DNA of 64,000 nucleotides from Acidobacteriota bacterium. Lineage in GTDB: Bacteria > Acidobacteriota > Vicinamibacteria > Vicinamibacterales > SCN-69-37. This document shows, piece after piece, positions 44,041-53,493 of this stretch (positions are counted from its first letter, which is position 1; each line of letters starts with the position of its first letter). The stretch lies in NCBI GenBank assembly GCA_020853395.1, contig JADYYY010000011.1:248001-312000 (forward strand), read 5' to 3'. The translations under genes were made by a program, and so were the position numbers. The notes under the pieces were generated by a model that made no database searches, was not told the DNA's origin, and worked only from the letters and a program-made list of their open reading frames with translations.

Positions 44041-46362
44041 ATGGCAGCGCTGCCAGGTCCTGCCGTGAAGCCCGACCGATATCGCGCGTTCGGTCCGTTC
44101 GTGCTGGATACGCTGCGCGGACGCCTGTGGCACGATGGCACGCCCGTCGCCCTCACTCCCCGCGTCGCCGCCCTGCTGTCGACGTTCGTCGAGAGCCCGG
44201 GCGAGCTTCTGAGCAAAGACGACCTCATGCGCCGCGTCTGGGCCGGGGTCATCGTCGAAGAGAACAACCTCGCCCGCCACATCAGCACCATCCGCAAGAT
44301 CCTCGGCGAGCGGCCCGAAGAGCGCGAGTACATCGCGACGGTGCCGGGCGTCGGCTACCGCTTCGTGGCATCGGTCACGACGCTCGAGGAGCTCCCCGCG
44401 GTGTGCCGCGCGCCAGTCGCCGCACCTCGCCGCGACCTGTCATCGCCGATCGTCTCAGACCAGGCCGCCGCACCGCCCGTTCCGGCGCAAGTGCCGGGGT
44501 TAACGATCGATCGCAGGCGCGTCGGCTGGCGAGCTGCCGTCGCGGCCACGGTACTGGTGGCGGGCGCGGCCGCCGGGTGGTGGTTCGTCTGGCGGGATTC
44601 CGGCGGCGCGCCGCCAGCGGAACGCACGTTCAGGCAACTGACGTACGAAGGCGGCCTGCAGCAGGATCCGGTGTGGTCTCCCGACGGCACGCGCATCGCG
44701 TATGCGTCCGATCGACTCGGCAACGCCGACATCTGGATCCAGGCCGTCGCCGAGGCGACGCCGCCGGTCCGCGTCACGTCGTCCGCGGCGAACGACTGGC
44801 AGCCTGCATGGTCGCCTGACGGCCGGTTCATCGCGTTCCGGTCCGAACGCGATGGCGGCGGCCTCTTCGTCGTCGCCGCCGACGGCGGCGCCGAACGGCG
44901 CTTGACCGACTTCGGCACGCATCCGCGATGGTCGCCATCCGGCGATCTCATCCTCTTTTCCCGGGCCGGCGCCGAAACGGCCGGCGCGACGCGTCTTTGC
45001 CTGATCCGACCGGACGGAACAGGGCTCGCGAGCGTCGCCAGCCCGGCGCTCAGCCGCCTGACAGTCGTGAACGCGGCCTGGCATCCCGACGGCCGGCTCT
45101 CGGTCCTGGGACGCGATCAAGCCAACGCCTGGGCGCTCGCGACGTTTCGACCCGGCGGCGCCCCGGTCACGCGCTCCGACATCCCAGCCGCGGTCCAGGA
45201 ACAGTTGGCGAGCTCGGGCGTGAGCCTTCTCCAGTTCGTCTGGGCGCCGACGGGGCGGTTTCTGTTTCTCGAAGGGCGCAGCGAGGCCGTGCGCAATCTC
45301 TGGCGCGTTGCCGTGCGCCCGCGCACGCTGGCCTGGACCGGCGCGCTGGAACAGTTGACGACCGGACCGGGCAGGAACGCCGGCCTCTCGCTGTCGCCCG
45401 ACGGCCGTCAGCTCGCGTTCAGCGTCAGCACGCCGAGGCTGAGCTTCTGGTCGTACGCGTTCGACGCGGCATCGGGGAGGATCGTGGACGCGGGCCAGGA
45501 CGTGACGCCCGGCCAGGCCGACGAGCAGGACATGGACGCGTCGGCTGATGGACGGCGCCTCGTCTATCGATCGCTGCGGAGCGATCGCTTCGAGCTGTGG
45601 GAACGATCGTCGGTTGCCGAGGATCCCCGGCTGCTCGCGGCGACCACCGAATGGCGCTACTCGCTGCCGCGCTGGTCGCCCGACGGCACACGCGTCGCCT
45701 ACCAACGCACCCGGAGCGGCGGCGGCAGCCGTGCCGAGCGCGTGATCTCCATCCTGGCGGTCGACAACCGCGAAGAACGGCTCCTCGACGTCCCCGTGGA
45801 TACGACGATGGTGCCGGGCGACTGGCAGGCGGATGGCCGCGCCCTGCTCGGCGGCTGCCGGTTGCCGGCCCAACCCGCGATGGGGACCTGCGTCATGCCG
45901 GTCGACGGCGGCGAGGCGCGCCAGCTCGCCTACGATCCGCGCGCCGATCTCGTGCAGCACCGGTTCTCACCGGATCAGCGATGGATCAGCTTCGCGGCCA
46001 TCCCGCTGAACGATCGGAGCGTGTCGACTGTCTACGTGATGCCGGCCAGGAGCGGCGCGAGCTGGACGCCCCTCACCGACGGCCAGTCGTACGACGACAA
46101 GCCCCGGTGGGCGCCGGACGGCCGCACGCTGTACTTCGTGTCGAATCGCGGCGGACGTCCGGACGTCTGGGGGCGCCGCTTCGACCCGGAGACCGGCGAG
46201 CCGGAAAGTGGCGTCTTCCGGGTGACGTCGTTCGACCGCGGCCCGCGGATCCTGCCCACCTTTCTCCGTCAGCTCGGGATGGTGATCTCCACCAACCACC
46301 TGTTCCTGCCGATGTACGAAGCCACCGGTCACCTGTGGGTGCTCGACGGCGTCGACCGCTGA
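44041..46362 (+). CDS. CadC-like membrane transcriptional regulator with PD40 propeller
   Basis: A 773-residue one-component regulator. Residues 15-110 are an OmpR/PhoB-type winged helix (FVLDTLRGRLWHDGTPVALTPRVAALLSTFVE; the recognition part ENNLARHISTIRKILGE; YIATVPGVGYRFVA). A linker and a single membrane helix (about 160-180, AAVAATVLVAGAAAGWWFVW) lead to a periplasmic TolB-type propeller with at least six PxWSPDG repeats (PVWSPDGTRIAYAS, PAWSPDGRFIAFRS, LSLSPDGRQLAFSV, PRWSPDGTRVAYQR). Such proteins bind DNA from the membrane; the propeller probably senses an envelope signal. Targets are unknown; the exported cluster that follows is a candidate. Confidence 0.9.
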   Translation: MAALPGPAVKPDRYRAFGPFVLDTLRGRLWHDGTPVALTPRVAALLSTFVESPGELLSKDDLMRRVWAGVIVEENNLARHISTIRKILGERPEEREYIATVPGVGYRFVASVTTLEELPAVCRAPVAAPRRDLSSPIVSDQAAAPPVPAQVPGLTIDRRRVGWRAAVAATVLVAGAAAGWWFVWRDSGGAPPAERTFRQLTYEGGLQQDPVWSPDGTRIAYASDRLGNADIWIQAVAEATPPVRVTSSAANDWQPAWSPDGRFIAFRSERDGGGLFVVAADGGAERRLTDFGTHPRWSPSGDLILFSRAGAETAGATRLCLIRPDGTGLASVASPALSRLTVVNAAWHPDGRLSVLGRDQANAWALATFRPGGAPVTRSDIPAAVQEQLASSGVSLLQFVWAPTGRFLFLEGRSEAVRNLWRVAVRPRTLAWTGALEQLTTGPGRNAGLSLSPDGRQLAFSVSTPRLSFWSYAFDAASGRIVDAGQDVTPGQADEQDMDASADGRRLVYRSLRSDRFELWERSSVAEDPRLLAATTEWRYSLPRWSPDGTRVAYQRTRSGGGSRAERVISILAVDNREERLLDVPVDTTMVPGDWQADGRALLGGCRLPAQPAMGTCVMPVDGGEARQLAYDPRADLVQHRFSPDQRWISFAAIPLNDRSVSTVYVMPARSGASWTPLTDGQSYDDKPRWAPDGRTLYFVSNRGGRPDVWGRRFDPETGEPESGVFRVTSFDRGPRILPTFLRQLGMVISTNHLFLPMYEATGHLWVLDGVDR

Positions 46363-46495
46363 GCCTCGGGCCGAATTCAGGAATTTTCAGGACGATTCAC
46401 GCGTCCGCCTAGACGGCCTCGGCGGCTGCTCGCAGACTGTGTCGCACGTTCTTCCGGCGGCCGGCGGCGCGGCGCGCCGGTCGTTCGAGGCAGAC

Positions 46496-47683
46496 ATGCA
46501 GCGACGAGATTTTCTGTTGACCACGGCGGCCGCGGCGATCGGCGGATTCACCGTGACGCCGGCCGAAGGGCGCCGTCCGGCGCAGCCCGGCGCCTACACG
46601 CTCGTTCCAGGACCGCTCGGCAAGACGCTCAAGACGCCGGACGGCCGCGTCGTGTTCGAGTACCTGACGTCGAAGCCGGCCGAAACGGACATGAGCGCGA
46701 ACAGCGTCTGCTGCTTCGCGCCGCTCAACTCACCGGCCGGCGAGCGCCTGACGGTATTCGGCGCCGGGCATCGCCACTATCGCGGGGTCTTCTTCGCGTG
46801 GCACACCGTGGAGTTTCGCGAGCCGATTCCGGCGCCGGCACCGCGGGGCGGCGGGCCGCCGGGACGAGGGGGAAGCCGGGGCGAGGGCGGCCCCGGTCCA
46901 GGTGGCGGACGCCGCGGCGGTGGTAACGGCCTGGCGAGCGCCGCCGGGCAGGGGCCAGGCGGGGGACGTGCCGCCGCGCCGCCGCCCTCGCCGGAGGTTC
47001 TGGCGCGACAGAACCAGCCAACCCGCGGCAACGTGCTCGTGGGCGACTACTGGGGCTGGGGACGCTACGCGTTGATGGCCGGCCGTGTGATCAGGAACCG
47101 CAGCATCGAGCTCGTCAAGGCGGATCGGGCGGCCGCGCAGCTCGAGATCCAGAACGACTGGACGGTACACGACCAGGTGCTCATGCGCGAAACGCTCACG
47201 GCCGGCGTGCACGCCGTGCCGAGCGCCTACGTGCTCGACCTCACCTATCGCTTCACCCCGAACAACGTCGACGTCGTGCTGCCGGAGTGGTCCTTCGGAG
47301 GTTTCTGCGTGAGCGGCCGGTCGGACGCGCAGTCGTCGTCCTACGCCTCGCCCGACGGCAAGCTGGATCTCGGCAACCCGTCGATGGTCGACGGCAGCAC
47401 GTCCTGGCCCGACGCGCCGTGGTATGCGCGCACGCACGTCCTCGACGGCAAGACCGCCGGCTACGCCGTCATCAACCACGCGTCGAATCCGAGAACGCGC
47501 TGGTGGAATCCGCCGAGCACCGGCAACATCCAGCCGAGCATCGTGACGTACGGCGAGTACGCGATTCCGAACGGGCAGACGCTGACGCTGAAGTACCGCC
47601 TCGTCGCGTACGACGGCGAGTTCGGCGCCGATCGACTGAACCCGCTGGCCGCCGACTGGAGACAGGAGAACGGACGGGTGTAG
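46496..47683 (+). CDS. exported DUF6807 (PmoA-like) family protein
   Basis: A 395-residue protein with a Tat-type signal (QRRDFLLTTAAAAIGG). The body matches the DUF6807/PmoA family of bacterial sugar-utilisation clusters: YTLVPGPLGKTLKTPDGRVVFEYL, SAGERLTVFGAGHRHYRGVFFAW-like segment, RNRSIELVKADRAAAQLEIQNDW and NPRTRWWNPPSTGNIQPSI. The name PmoA is historical; no methane oxidation is implied. Residues 118-180 are a Gly/Arg/Pro-rich insert within the beta-sandwich. The ATG at 46496 begins the Tat signal. It opens the exported carbohydrate cluster that runs to 57.4 kb. Confidence 0.8.
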   Translation: MQRRDFLLTTAAAAIGGFTVTPAEGRRPAQPGAYTLVPGPLGKTLKTPDGRVVFEYLTSKPAETDMSANSVCCFAPLNSPAGERLTVFGAGHRHYRGVFFAWHTVEFREPIPAPAPRGGGPPGRGGSRGEGGPGPGGGRRGGGNGLASAAGQGPGGGRAAAPPPSPEVLARQNQPTRGNVLVGDYWGWGRYALMAGRVIRNRSIELVKADRAAAQLEIQNDWTVHDQVLMRETLTAGVHAVPSAYVLDLTYRFTPNNVDVVLPEWSFGGFCVSGRSDAQSSSYASPDGKLDLGNPSMVDGSTSWPDAPWYARTHVLDGKTAGYAVINHASNPRTRWWNPPSTGNIQPSIVTYGEYAIPNGQTLTLKYRLVAYDGEFGADRLNPLAADWRQENGRV

Positions 47684-47855
47684 GGAGGGCTGTGCAGTTC
47701 ACTCACAACTTCAACGCCAGCGGGCGCGGCCTGGAACGCGCGAGCGCTCGGCCAGGGGCCCGAGCCCACGCCTGGCCGGACGTTCACCGGTCGGCGTCGA
47801 TCGGCTGGCGCCGATTCCGGGTGCTCGTCGAAACGGTCAAGAGGGAGCCATCATC

Positions 47856-49841
47856 GTGATGTCGAAGCGTTTGTCGTTCGTTGTCGTCGCAAGCCTGGTC
47901 ATGGGTGTCACCGCCTACGCGACCGGCCCGACATTTCGGCCCGACGTGATCTTCACGGGGTCGTCGCTCGCCGACTGGACGATGCTCGGTGCGGCGGATT
48001 GGAAGGCACAGAACGGCGAGATCGTCGGCACACCGAAGACGCCGGCCGGCGGATGGCTCGTGCTGAAGCGTTCGTTCCAGGACGTCGGCGTGTTCTCGAA
48101 CATCACGTGTGACGCGGGCTGCAAGGCCGGCATCCTCATGCGCGCCGAGAAGACACCGGACGGCGGCATGCGCGGCGTGCTGCTGCAGGTCGAGAACGGC
48201 GAGCTGAAGTCGTTCGCGGTCACGATCGACGCGCAAGGCTCCGAGACCGGCCGTAACCTGCTACCGGCGCCCGCGGGGCGCGGTGGCGGCCGTGGCGGCG
48301 GCCGCGGCGGCCCGCAGGCTGGCGCGACGACGGGCGGTGGTATGCCGGCCGGACGCGCGGCGGAACCGGTGACGCTGCCGCCAGGCGTGAGCTTGCCCCG
48401 GCTGGCTCGGCAGGGCGGGGCGTATCTGCCCAATCAGGCGAACGCGGTCGACATCAACATCACCTACAACGGCTACACCGTGAGGCTGAACGGCGCGGCG
48501 GCCGCCGGCGCAGCCGGACAGTTGACCGATCAGGTCGGCAAGTACGGGCCGATCGCGCTCTACGTCGGCGGCACGGCGCCGGCGCGCTTCAAGGACGTCG
48601 CGTACCAGGACTTCAACGTGCGGCCCACCGAAGCGGAGAAGATCTCCTCGAACTTCCGCGTCCAGCGGCTGAGCGAGTTCTACTACTCCTACTCGGCCGT
48701 CATCGCCGACATCAACCGCGACGGCAACAACGACGTGGTCGCCGGGCCGTTCTACTACCTCGGGCCCGACTTCAACGGCGCGCACCAGATCTACCTTCCC
48801 GAGTCGTTCAACCCGACGAGCGAGTACGCGCTGCCGGCGATGGTGCAGCTCGCCTACGACTTCACCGGCGACGGCTGGCCCGACGTGTTGAACATGAGCG
48901 GCAACGCGGGCAACGGCCTCGGGACGCTGTTCGTCAACCCCAAGGGCGAGAGCCGCCGCTGGGACAAGTTCGAGGTCATGCCGCTGCCCGATCACGTGGT
49001 GGGCGGCGAAGAGACGCTGCTCGAAGATCTCGACGGCGACGGCAGGCCGGAGATCATGCACACCGGCGCGAACACCCTGCAGTACTCGAGGCCGGATCCG
49101 GCGAATCCGACCGGTGTCTGGGTCACGACCACCATCTCGGAACGCGGGCCCTGGGCCGGAACGTCCGCAGGGTTCCCGAACCTCAATCACGGCCTCGGGG
49201 CGGGCGACATCAACGGGGACGGCCGCGCGGACTGGGTGAACCCGTATGGCTGGTTCGAGCAGCCGCCGAAGGGCAGCGCGCAGAAGCTCTGGACGTATCA
49301 CCCGGCGGAACTGGGACGCAACGCGACCGGCGGCGCGGAGATGGGTGTCTACGACGTCAACGGCGACGGCTTGAACGACGTGGTGACCGGCCTCGAGGCG
49401 CACGGATTCGGCGCGGCCTGGTACGAACAGAAGCGGAACGCGACCGGGGCGATCTCGTTCGTCGAGCACATGATCTTCGATACCGCCATCGACAAGAACG
49501 CGGGCGGCGTGTGGTTCACGCAGCCGCACGGCAGCACGTTCGCCGACATCAACGGCGACGGCATCAAGGACTTCATCGTCGGCAAGCGGCACCACTCGCA
49601 CTTCGAGTACGGCGATCCCGACAACTTCAGCATGCCGGTGCTGTACGTCTACAAGGTCGTGCGCAACAAGCAGGCGCCCGGCGGCGCGGAGTTCGTGCCC
49701 GAGCTCGTCTCGAACCGAGCGGGCATCGGATCGCATGCCGACACCGGCGACCTGAACAAGGACGGCACGCCCGACATCGTGGTGTCGGCGGCGAGCGGCA
49801 CGTTCATCTTCTTCAACAACTACAAGAAGGCAGGGCGATGA
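47856..49841 (+). CDS. exported DUF1080-like domain fused to seven-repeat FG-GAP propeller
   Basis: A 661-residue exported protein. After a signal peptide (to about 23) residues 25-265 form a DUF1080/LamG-like beta-sandwich (FTGSSLADWTMLGAADWKAQNGEIVG, GWLVLKRSFQDVGVFSNITCDAGCKAGILMRAE, GPIALYVGGTAPARFKDVAYQD), split by a Gly/Arg-rich insert at about 145-170. Residues 275-655 contain seven calcium-loop FG-GAP repeats: ADINRDGNNDVV, YDFTGDGWPDVL, EDLDGDGRPEIM, GDINGDGRADWV, YDVNGDGLNDVV, ADINGDGIKDFI and GDLNKDGTPDIV, fitting a seven-bladed propeller. DUF1080 enzymes include 3-keto-disaccharide hydrolases. GGGAG precedes the GTG/ATG start. Confidence 0.87.
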   Translation: MMSKRLSFVVVASLVMGVTAYATGPTFRPDVIFTGSSLADWTMLGAADWKAQNGEIVGTPKTPAGGWLVLKRSFQDVGVFSNITCDAGCKAGILMRAEKTPDGGMRGVLLQVENGELKSFAVTIDAQGSETGRNLLPAPAGRGGGRGGGRGGPQAGATTGGGMPAGRAAEPVTLPPGVSLPRLARQGGAYLPNQANAVDINITYNGYTVRLNGAAAAGAAGQLTDQVGKYGPIALYVGGTAPARFKDVAYQDFNVRPTEAEKISSNFRVQRLSEFYYSYSAVIADINRDGNNDVVAGPFYYLGPDFNGAHQIYLPESFNPTSEYALPAMVQLAYDFTGDGWPDVLNMSGNAGNGLGTLFVNPKGESRRWDKFEVMPLPDHVVGGEETLLEDLDGDGRPEIMHTGANTLQYSRPDPANPTGVWVTTTISERGPWAGTSAGFPNLNHGLGAGDINGDGRADWVNPYGWFEQPPKGSAQKLWTYHPAELGRNATGGAEMGVYDVNGDGLNDVVTGLEAHGFGAAWYEQKRNATGAISFVEHMIFDTAIDKNAGGVWFTQPHGSTFADINGDGIKDFIVGKRHHSHFEYGDPDNFSMPVLYVYKVVRNKQAPGGAEFVPELVSNRAGIGSHADTGDLNKDGTPDIVVSAASGTFIFFNNYKKAGR

Positions 49842-49934
49842 GGATGGACCTGGGTTCGCCGGCCGGATCAGGGGTATCCTCGCACCTATCCTGAAGCAAC
49901 TCGTTGGATCACGGTGAGGCGAGGGAGGCCGGAG

Positions 49935-51098
49935 ATGGAGCATCGAGAGAGACCGCAGTACTCGCGGCGCGAGTTCACGAAGCTGGCACTGGCCGCGCTG
50001 CCGGCGGCAGGCGTGGCGGACCTGGGATGGGCCGCGTCGGCATTCGCGCAGGCGAAGCCCAATTCGACGATCGACGGCGTGCGGATCGGCACGATCACGT
50101 ACAGCTACCGCAGCCTGCCCGACCAGGGCGCGGAAGCCACGCTGAAGTACGTCGTGGACTCGGGGATCAGCCAGATCGAGTTGATGGGAGGCCCCGTCAA
50201 CGCGTACGCGATGGCACGCACCGGGTTCACGCCGCCCAACGCGGGTGGCCGCGGAGACGGCGCGCCGGGCGCCGGCGGCCGTGGCCGCGGAGGGCCGGAC
50301 CCGGCGACGCTGACCGCCGAGTGGAACGGCGTGCGCTGTGCGCCGGCTCAGCCGGGTGAAGACCCAGCTATCGGCCCCGCGGCAGGGGGGGCCGCGGGCG
50401 CACGCGCCGGTGGGGGCGGCGGCCGCGGGCAGCAGACGCCCGAGCAGATCGCCGCGGCCGAAGCCGAACGCAAGTGGCGCTCGGGCCTGTCGATGAGCAT
50501 CTTCAAGGATCTGCGGAAGATGTACAACGACGCCGGCGTCAGCATCTATGCCGTCAAGGACGTGCGGCAGGGAAGCGACGAGGATCTCGAGTACACGTTC
50601 GCGGTGGCCGAAGCGCTCGGCGCCAATCACGTGACGCTCGAGCTGCCGAGCGGCCCGAACGCGGCCGCCACGCTCAAGCGGCTCGGCGACTGGGCGATGA
50701 AGAAGAAGATCTACGTCGCCTACCACACGCACCTGCAGGGGAGCATGACCGCGTTCGACCAGGCGTTCGCGATCTCGCCCGGCAACATGGCGAACGTGGA
50801 CCTCGGCCACTTCATCGCGGGCGGCAGCCGCGGCGGGACGCCGATGGACTTCCTGAACAAGTACCACGGCCGCATCGCGAGCTATCACCTGAAGGATCGC
50901 ACCTCGCCCAGCCACTGCGCGCTCAACCTGGCGTGGGGGACCGGCGAGACGCCGATCAAGGAGATCCTCCAGCTCGTGAGAAAGAACAAGTGGACGTTCC
51001 CGGCCTCGATCGAGCTCGAGTACGACGTCCCAGCCGGATCGGACGCGGTGAAGGAAGTCGCCAAGTGCCTGCAGTACTGCCGGGCGGCGCTGGCCTAG
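49935..51098 (+). CDS. exported sugar phosphate isomerase/epimerase-like TIM barrel
   Basis: A 387-residue TIM barrel with a Tat-type signal (SRREFTKLALAALPAAGV). Strands include VRIGTITYSYRSLPD, GISQIELMGG, VSIYAVKDVRQ, GANHVTLELPSG, YVAYHTHLQG, ANVDLGHFIAGG, GRIASYHLKDRT and PASIELEYDVP; the Glu, His, Asp and Glu at TLELP, YHTH, VDLGH and IELEY are the usual metal site. A Gly/Arg/Pro-rich insert of about 60 residues (residues 98-160) follows the second strand. It lies between two DUF1080-FG-GAP genes and is likely co-transcribed with them. A lyase or isomerase step on a keto-sugar is inferred. Confidence 0.87.
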   Translation: MEHRERPQYSRREFTKLALAALPAAGVADLGWAASAFAQAKPNSTIDGVRIGTITYSYRSLPDQGAEATLKYVVDSGISQIELMGGPVNAYAMARTGFTPPNAGGRGDGAPGAGGRGRGGPDPATLTAEWNGVRCAPAQPGEDPAIGPAAGGAAGARAGGGGGRGQQTPEQIAAAEAERKWRSGLSMSIFKDLRKMYNDAGVSIYAVKDVRQGSDEDLEYTFAVAEALGANHVTLELPSGPNAAATLKRLGDWAMKKKIYVAYHTHLQGSMTAFDQAFAISPGNMANVDLGHFIAGGSRGGTPMDFLNKYHGRIASYHLKDRTSPSHCALNLAWGTGETPIKEILQLVRKNKWTFPASIELEYDVPAGSDAVKEVAKCLQYCRAALA

Positions 51099-51109
51099 CG
51101 GAGTGTGCA

Positions 51110-51144
51110 GCAGCGGGGCCGGTGCACCGGCCCGGCTCCGCTGC
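51110..51144 (+). promoter_or_regulatory. intercistronic GC-rich hairpin
   Basis: A 16-bp perfect palindrome (51117-51132) flanked by GCAGCGG (51110-51116) and CCGCTGC (51138-51144) gives a stem of about 15 bp with a 5-nt bulge. It lies between the isomerase stop and the next gene's Shine-Dalgarno (AAGGAGAG), so it could act as an attenuator or mRNA-stability element. Confidence 0.6.
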
Positions 51145-51157
51145 CAAGGAGAGCGGA

Positions 51158-53275
51158 ATGGCAACGAAGTACGGACAGAGACACGGACGGCGGGCGATGT
51201 GGGCGGCAGCGGCCGCGCTGGCCGTCGCGGCCATCCTTCCGGGGCAGGCCGCGGGGCCGACCTTCCGGGCGGACTATCGATTCACCGGCACCTCGCTCTC
51301 GGCGTTCACGCCGATCGGCCAGGCCGACTGGAAAGTGCAGAACGGCGAGATCGTCGGGACGCCGAAAGATGCGACCGGCGGCTGGCTGCTCGTGAACGGC
51401 GCGGCGCTGCAGGACCTCCAGATGTACGCCGAGGTCAAGTGCGTCGCCGGCTGCAAGGCAGGATACCTCGTGCGCGCCGAGAAGACGCCCGACGGCGGCA
51501 TGAAGGGCGTGCTCATGTCCCTCACCGACGGCGATCTCCAGCCCTACCTCGTGAAGATCGACGCGCAGGGTCGGGAGGTGGGCCGCGAGCCGCTGCCGGC
51601 CCCGACGCCTGCGGCTGGCCGTGGTGGTGGCGGCGGCGGTGCCGCTGGTGCGGGCGCGCGCGCGGGTGGCGCGGCTGCGCCGGGCGGCGGTGCCCCGGGT
51701 GGTGGCGGCGCGGGACAAGGCGCACGCGCCGGCGGTGGCGGCGGACGCGGGCCCGGGCCGGCGCCGGCGCTCGCGCCCGAGATCGCGGCGCGGTTGCCGA
51801 AGAGCCTCGCCGAGCGACCGACCGGCGCGTTCGTCGCCGGCGACTACAACACGGTCGAGCTGCTCGTCAGCGAGAACGCCCTCTCGCCGAAGTTCAACGG
51901 CGGCTCGCTCGGTGGCGGCGGCGGCGCGAATCGCGCGATTCCCGACAACGAGAAGAACGGCTTCGGCCAGATCGGCCTCTACGTCGGCGGCGCGGGCGAA
52001 GCGCGGTTCAAGAACTTCATGTACAAGGACGCGCTCGTGCGCGCGTGGGGGCCCGATCGCACGGGCCAGAACTGGCGCGCCGTCCGTCTCGACCCGCACT
52101 ACTACGCTTGGAGCGCGGCCGTCGCCGACTTCAACAAGGACGGCAATCAGGACGTCGTCGCGGGCGCCTACGCCTACTTCGGCCCGAACTTCGCGATCCA
52201 GCGGCAGGTCTACACGCCGCACTCGTTCAACCCGACGGCCGAATACCCGCAGCCGGCCATGGTGAACCTCGCCTACGACTTCACCGGCGACGGTTGGCCC
52301 GACGTGCTGTCGATGAGCGGCAACGCCGGCAACGGCATCGGCAACCTCTACGTCAACCCGCAGAACCAGTCGCGGCTCTGGCCGCACTACATCACCATCC
52401 AGCCGGTCGGCAACGAAGAGACGCTCTTCAAGGACATCGACGGCGACGGCCGGCCCGACCTGATCCACGCCGGCATGAATACGCTGCGGTACTCGACGTT
52501 CGATTCCGCCAAGTGGGATCCGGCGAACCCGACCGCGATGTGGACGACGCACACGATCTCGGAGCCGGGACCGTGGGGCGTCAACATCGGGCATGGGCTC
52601 GGTGTGGGCGACGTCAACGGCGACGGCCGCGCGGATTACCTCAACGCCTACGGGTGGTGGGAACAGCCCGCCAAGGGCACGCCCGAAGGGCCGTGGACGC
52701 ACCATCCGACGGCGTTCGGCCGGTGGGGCGCCTCGCAGGGCGGCGCCGGCGGCGCGGAGATCTGCACGTTCGACGTCAACGGCGACGGCCTGCTCGACGC
52801 GTTCGGCCCGATGGAAGGCCACGGGTTCGGCCTGGCGTGGTGGGAGCAGAAGCGCGACGCGAACCGCAACATCTCGTTCGTCGAGCACATCATCATGGAC
52901 AACTTCCTCACGAAGAACGCCGGCGACGTGACGTTCACCGAGCCGCACGCCGCGGCCTGCGGCGACGTCGACGGCGACCGCCTGCCGGATCTCGTGACCG
53001 GCAAGCGCTACATGTCGCACTTCGGCTACACGGATCCGGATCCGTGGGGGGAACCGGTCATCTACGCGTACCGGCTCGTCCGGAACAAGCAGGCACCGGG
53101 CGGCGCGGAGTTCGTGCCCGAGCTCGTGCACAACCGCTCGGGCGCCGGGTCCCACATGGTCATCGCCGACATGAACAAAGACGGCATGAACGACATCGTC
53201 GTCTCGGTCAACATCGGCACCTACGTGTTCGAGAACCTGAGGAAGAAGCCGGCCGCCGCGCCCGCGGCGCGCTAG
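51158..53275 (+). CDS. exported DUF1080-like domain fused to seven-repeat FG-GAP propeller
   Basis: A 705-residue paralogue of the protein at 47856-49841. Signal peptide, then a DUF1080-like domain (FTGTSLSAFTPIGQADWKVQNGEIVG, GWLLVNGAALQDLQMYAEVKCVAGCKAGYLVRAE; both with the conserved C-x3-C) with a very long Gly/Ala-rich insert (about residues 147-205). Seven FG-GAP loops follow: ADFNKDGNQDVV, YDFTGDGWPDVL, KDIDGDGRPDLI, GDVNGDGRADYL, FDVNGDGLLDAF, GDVDGDRLPDLV, ADMNKDGMNDIV. The start has AAGGAGAGCGG directly upstream. Gene duplication within the cluster is evident. Confidence 0.88.
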   Translation: MATKYGQRHGRRAMWAAAAALAVAAILPGQAAGPTFRADYRFTGTSLSAFTPIGQADWKVQNGEIVGTPKDATGGWLLVNGAALQDLQMYAEVKCVAGCKAGYLVRAEKTPDGGMKGVLMSLTDGDLQPYLVKIDAQGREVGREPLPAPTPAAGRGGGGGGAAGAGARAGGAAAPGGGAPGGGGAGQGARAGGGGGRGPGPAPALAPEIAARLPKSLAERPTGAFVAGDYNTVELLVSENALSPKFNGGSLGGGGGANRAIPDNEKNGFGQIGLYVGGAGEARFKNFMYKDALVRAWGPDRTGQNWRAVRLDPHYYAWSAAVADFNKDGNQDVVAGAYAYFGPNFAIQRQVYTPHSFNPTAEYPQPAMVNLAYDFTGDGWPDVLSMSGNAGNGIGNLYVNPQNQSRLWPHYITIQPVGNEETLFKDIDGDGRPDLIHAGMNTLRYSTFDSAKWDPANPTAMWTTHTISEPGPWGVNIGHGLGVGDVNGDGRADYLNAYGWWEQPAKGTPEGPWTHHPTAFGRWGASQGGAGGAEICTFDVNGDGLLDAFGPMEGHGFGLAWWEQKRDANRNISFVEHIIMDNFLTKNAGDVTFTEPHAAACGDVDGDRLPDLVTGKRYMSHFGYTDPDPWGEPVIYAYRLVRNKQAPGGAEFVPELVHNRSGAGSHMVIADMNKDGMNDIVVSVNIGTYVFENLRKKPAAAPAAR

Positions 53276-53298
53276 GCGCTCAGGCTGCAGCCACTCAC

Positions 53299-53326
53299 CC
53301 CGGGGCTTCCGATTGGGAGCCCCGGG
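53299..53326 (+). terminator. terminator hairpin after the DUF1080-FG-GAP gene
   Basis: CCCGGGGCT (53299-53307) pairs with AGCCCCGGG (53318-53326), extended inside by T-G and two C-G pairs to a GATT tetraloop, 24 bp after the stop. No U-run. Confidence 0.6.
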
Positions 53327-53493
53327 TCCGTGTCCCACGTTCGTCCTCCCGCCGCCGAGACTCGTCTACACTCTCGCTGTGCTCGAACGCCCGGTCTGCG
53401 TCGTGGCGACGCAGACGCCGGCCGCTGCGCGAACAGACATGCGCCGGGCCGCCCGGGTCCCTTGCGCGCGCCACAGAACGGTCAGGAGGTCTT

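Noticed and set aside
48261-51164. long minus-strand open frame
   Set aside because: Antisense to two clear exported protein genes; no recognisable domain.
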